In this document: piece by piece, positions 62,166-64,000 of the stretch
Layout: each line of letters begins with the position of its first letter
Position numbering within the stretch: position 1 is the stretch's first letter
Source of the DNA: Pararge aegeria
Lineage: Eukaryota > Arthropoda > Insecta > Lepidoptera > Nymphalidae
Assembly: GCF_905163445.1 (NCBI RefSeq)
Contig: NC_053202.1
Coordinates: 8,494,001-8,558,000, forward strand
Direction: 5' to 3'
Length of the DNA: 64,000 nucleotides
Position numbers and translations under genes: made by a program
Notes under the pieces: model-generated
The model's database searches: none
Seen by the model: the letters and a program-made list of their open reading frames with translations, nothing else
What the model was told of the DNA's origin: nothing

Positions 62166-62914
62166 GATGAGACCAGTGCCCTTTAGTGGACCGAAAATTT
62201 TTGATAAAGAGCTCAAACGCGTTGGTTTTTAACCAGCCAAACTAGAAAAAACTTTTTTACGGACCGTTATTGACGACTGCCAGCAAATCTAGTATGTTAT
62301 TGATCAAAGTAAGAAGGTCTTGCTTTTCACAACCTTGTACTTAAGTAATTAATATAAATAGAGAGTTTTTTTTCGCACGAAAAGAAACAATGGATACCTT
62401 CATTCGACCTAATCATCACATCTGCACTTTCCATCTATTTGCAACAAACTGTCTCACCTTAGTACAGTCAATAAGAACTAATATAAGTATTATATATAAA
62501 AATTAGAAGGATGTTTGTATGTAGTAAGACTGTACTCAATTGATTCACAGTTAAAAAACCACTGACTCAAAACAAATCTAATTATTTATAAATTATAAAT
62601 TAAAAAAAAAACTTTGACGTTCAATATAGTCTACATTATTCTACTAGTCGAGCCCTTTAATTCGATATTCATTGAGGGAGTTGTGGAAGAATTTTTATCT
62701 GCCATGTTGTGGCAGCGGCCACATTGGACCGAATTTCATCAAACATAATAGAATCTAAGGACACCCTATTCAAGGACAATCTATTTCTTTTTTTTTTACA
62801 GTGAATCCATTCAAACCAAACAAACATACACACGCAGACATGTGAAACTAATAACACCCCGTCGTTTTTGCGTAGTCGGGGGTTTAAAATTGTAATTACT
62901 TATAAAACGTATGC
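62166..62914. other. Intergenic, no gene seen
   Basis: A/T-rich. Contains 'acaccccgtcgtttttgcgt' at about 62855, of unknown meaning. No coding sequence recognised. Confidence 0.4.
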
Positions 62915-63205
62915 TATATTTTGAAAATTAAGCTTAATTTGTCATCCTCCGCGAAAAGCAGGAGAATCTGATGAATAATTGTATTGAATCATTGTGGAGT
63001 CAACATCTCTACAATGAATCACTACAAACATCTCCTGAGAATGCTCCGGTTTCGGAGCGAAACGTGCGTAGAGGGTACATTGCCGTAGATCTTTTTGGTG
63101 TGGAGTATAAGGATTGAAGAAATTATAAATTACACCATAGAAATTTAGCTTAATTTTCATAATATATCATGGATTTCCGCAAAGTAACGCCTGCTTCTAT
63201 CCAAT
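62915..63205. mobile_element. MITE-like element, copy 2
   Basis: The left arm 'gaaaattaagcttaattt' near 62925 and the right arm 'tttagcttaattttcataat' near 63145 are inverted. The right flank 'atatcatggatttccgcaaa' plus 'gtaacgcctg' matches 14000-14030 beside the 13910 hairpin. The ~200-bp interior is not shared with copy 1. Confidence 0.6.
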
Positions 63206-63589
63206 ATTCCATCCAAACAGTTTGCTATATGACTGTACCTGCTAAGTTTATACAGTTCCATTAATTATACAGAACATTGCATTACTAATGTGTTTACACA
63301 TCCAAATACTTTAATTTATTATTTCATTTATTTTAGGGGAAAGCGTTATTTTACGCTACAGTAAACAATATAATTACATATTTGCATTAGAAAGAAAAAA
63401 GAAGATTAATTGCATTAATAAATTGTAATTAGCCGCTATTTGTCTGGTTACTAATTGCGATATAACAAAGTTGTGGGATTGAGTTTTCTTTACTATGCTG
63501 AAGTACACTATAAAATTACGAGTATATTAAAACAATTTATATTATTTTGTATACATTTGACGTTTGTTTTGTATCCACCAATCCGCTCT
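63206..63589. other. Intergenic, no gene seen
   Basis: A/T-rich sequence without ORFs or recognisable repeats. Confidence 0.4.
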
Positions 63590-63835
63590 GGGCCAGCGTG
63601 GTGGACTAAACTCTTCTTTATCGGGCCTCTATAGGTAGTGGGCTAATAAAGGGCTGACAATGACGATGTTGCTACATTTGTTTGTAGTCTAGTGGTTGAA
63701 ATTTTTGCTTTTATTTTCGGGGGGCCAATTTCGTTTCCCAGCACGCACCTCTTACTTTTCCAAGTAATGCGCATTTTAAGCAATTAAATATCATTTGTTG
63801 CAACAATAAGCCTTCTCCATAACGTTCTCAAAGAC
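63590..63835 (+). mobile_element. SINE S2 copy
   Basis: Contains 'ccagcgtggtggactaaact', an A-box-like 'agtctagtggttgaaattt', a degraded B box, and the body 'ttttaagcaattaaatatca' shared with 8875-9050. Confidence 0.6.
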
Positions 63836-63839
63836 AATA

Positions 63840-64000
63840 ATAGGATTCCTAAGGTAATTATAGACCTACCAATGCATAAGTTTAAAGAATGTGTTAAAAC
63901 ACATTTATTACAGCGAGGGTATTATACAATTGATGAGTTTCTTCATGACTAGGTTGCTTGGAAGCATCCGGCTCCGCTTTCATCTCTCTCAAGATAGAAA
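63840..64000 (+). pseudogene. Family Z non-LTR fragment, cut by the window end
   Basis: Encodes the terminal ORF2 stretch (IPKVIIDLPMHKFKECVKTH), with a TAG replacing a Lys codon near 63949-63951 compared with the copies at 26690 and 54355. The 3' end lies outside the window. Confidence 0.85.

Overview
The window looks like nuclear DNA from a moth or butterfly (Lepidoptera). This rests on two genes of the insect-specific Osiris family and on many dispersed repeats of types common in lepidopteran genomes: tRNA-headed SINEs, non-LTR retrotransposon 3' ends, and short non-autonomous Helitrons ending CTAG|T. DNA outside genes is strongly A+T-rich. I cannot name the species.

Layout. An Osiris gene (gene A) lies on the minus strand at 837-5804 in three exons. 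A second Osiris gene (gene B), also minus strand and with the same three-exon plan and intron phases, lies at 55698-60221. They encode predicted secreted or membrane-associated proteins of 240 and 242 residues, with paired N-terminal cysteines, a DUF1676-type basic plus hydrophobic core, and a C-terminal AQNLAY motif. They are probably tandem paralogues. About 50 kb separates them, and I found no other convincing host gene in the window.

Between them, 5.9-20.7 kb is a graveyard of transposable-element fragments. From about 20.70 to 53.68 kb runs a very large layered satellite. It alternates two sequence types: degenerate (ATCGAT)n/(GATATC)n blocks, and tracts of a roughly 17-bp unit (TATATAATGTACTTAAG). 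The blocks meet at conserved junctions. Some are organised into higher-order repeats of about 1.8 kb and about 0.66 kb, and one segment forms an inverted repeat with arms of about 0.9 kb. The 17-bp tracts run mostly in one orientation left of 39 kb and in the opposite orientation right of 44 kb.

Four retroelements are nested inside the satellite, and a fifth lies at its right edge. They are a 3'-end fragment (22.7 kb); a decayed 3-kb non-LTR element (23.88-26.94 kb) with an internal 339-bp duplication; a full-length two-ORF non-LTR element with apparently intact ORFs (39.57-43.89 kb) flanked by a 5-bp repeat; a 0.7-kb reverse-transcriptase-associated C-terminal fragment (44.09-44.79 kb); and a broken non-LTR copy at the right edge (53.69-54.60 kb). 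For three of them an empty site can be read from other satellite copies.

The most unusual features are the satellite itself (dense TATCGATA palindromes, orientation switching and a near-identical long palindrome between two developmental genes) and the intact retrotransposon inside it.
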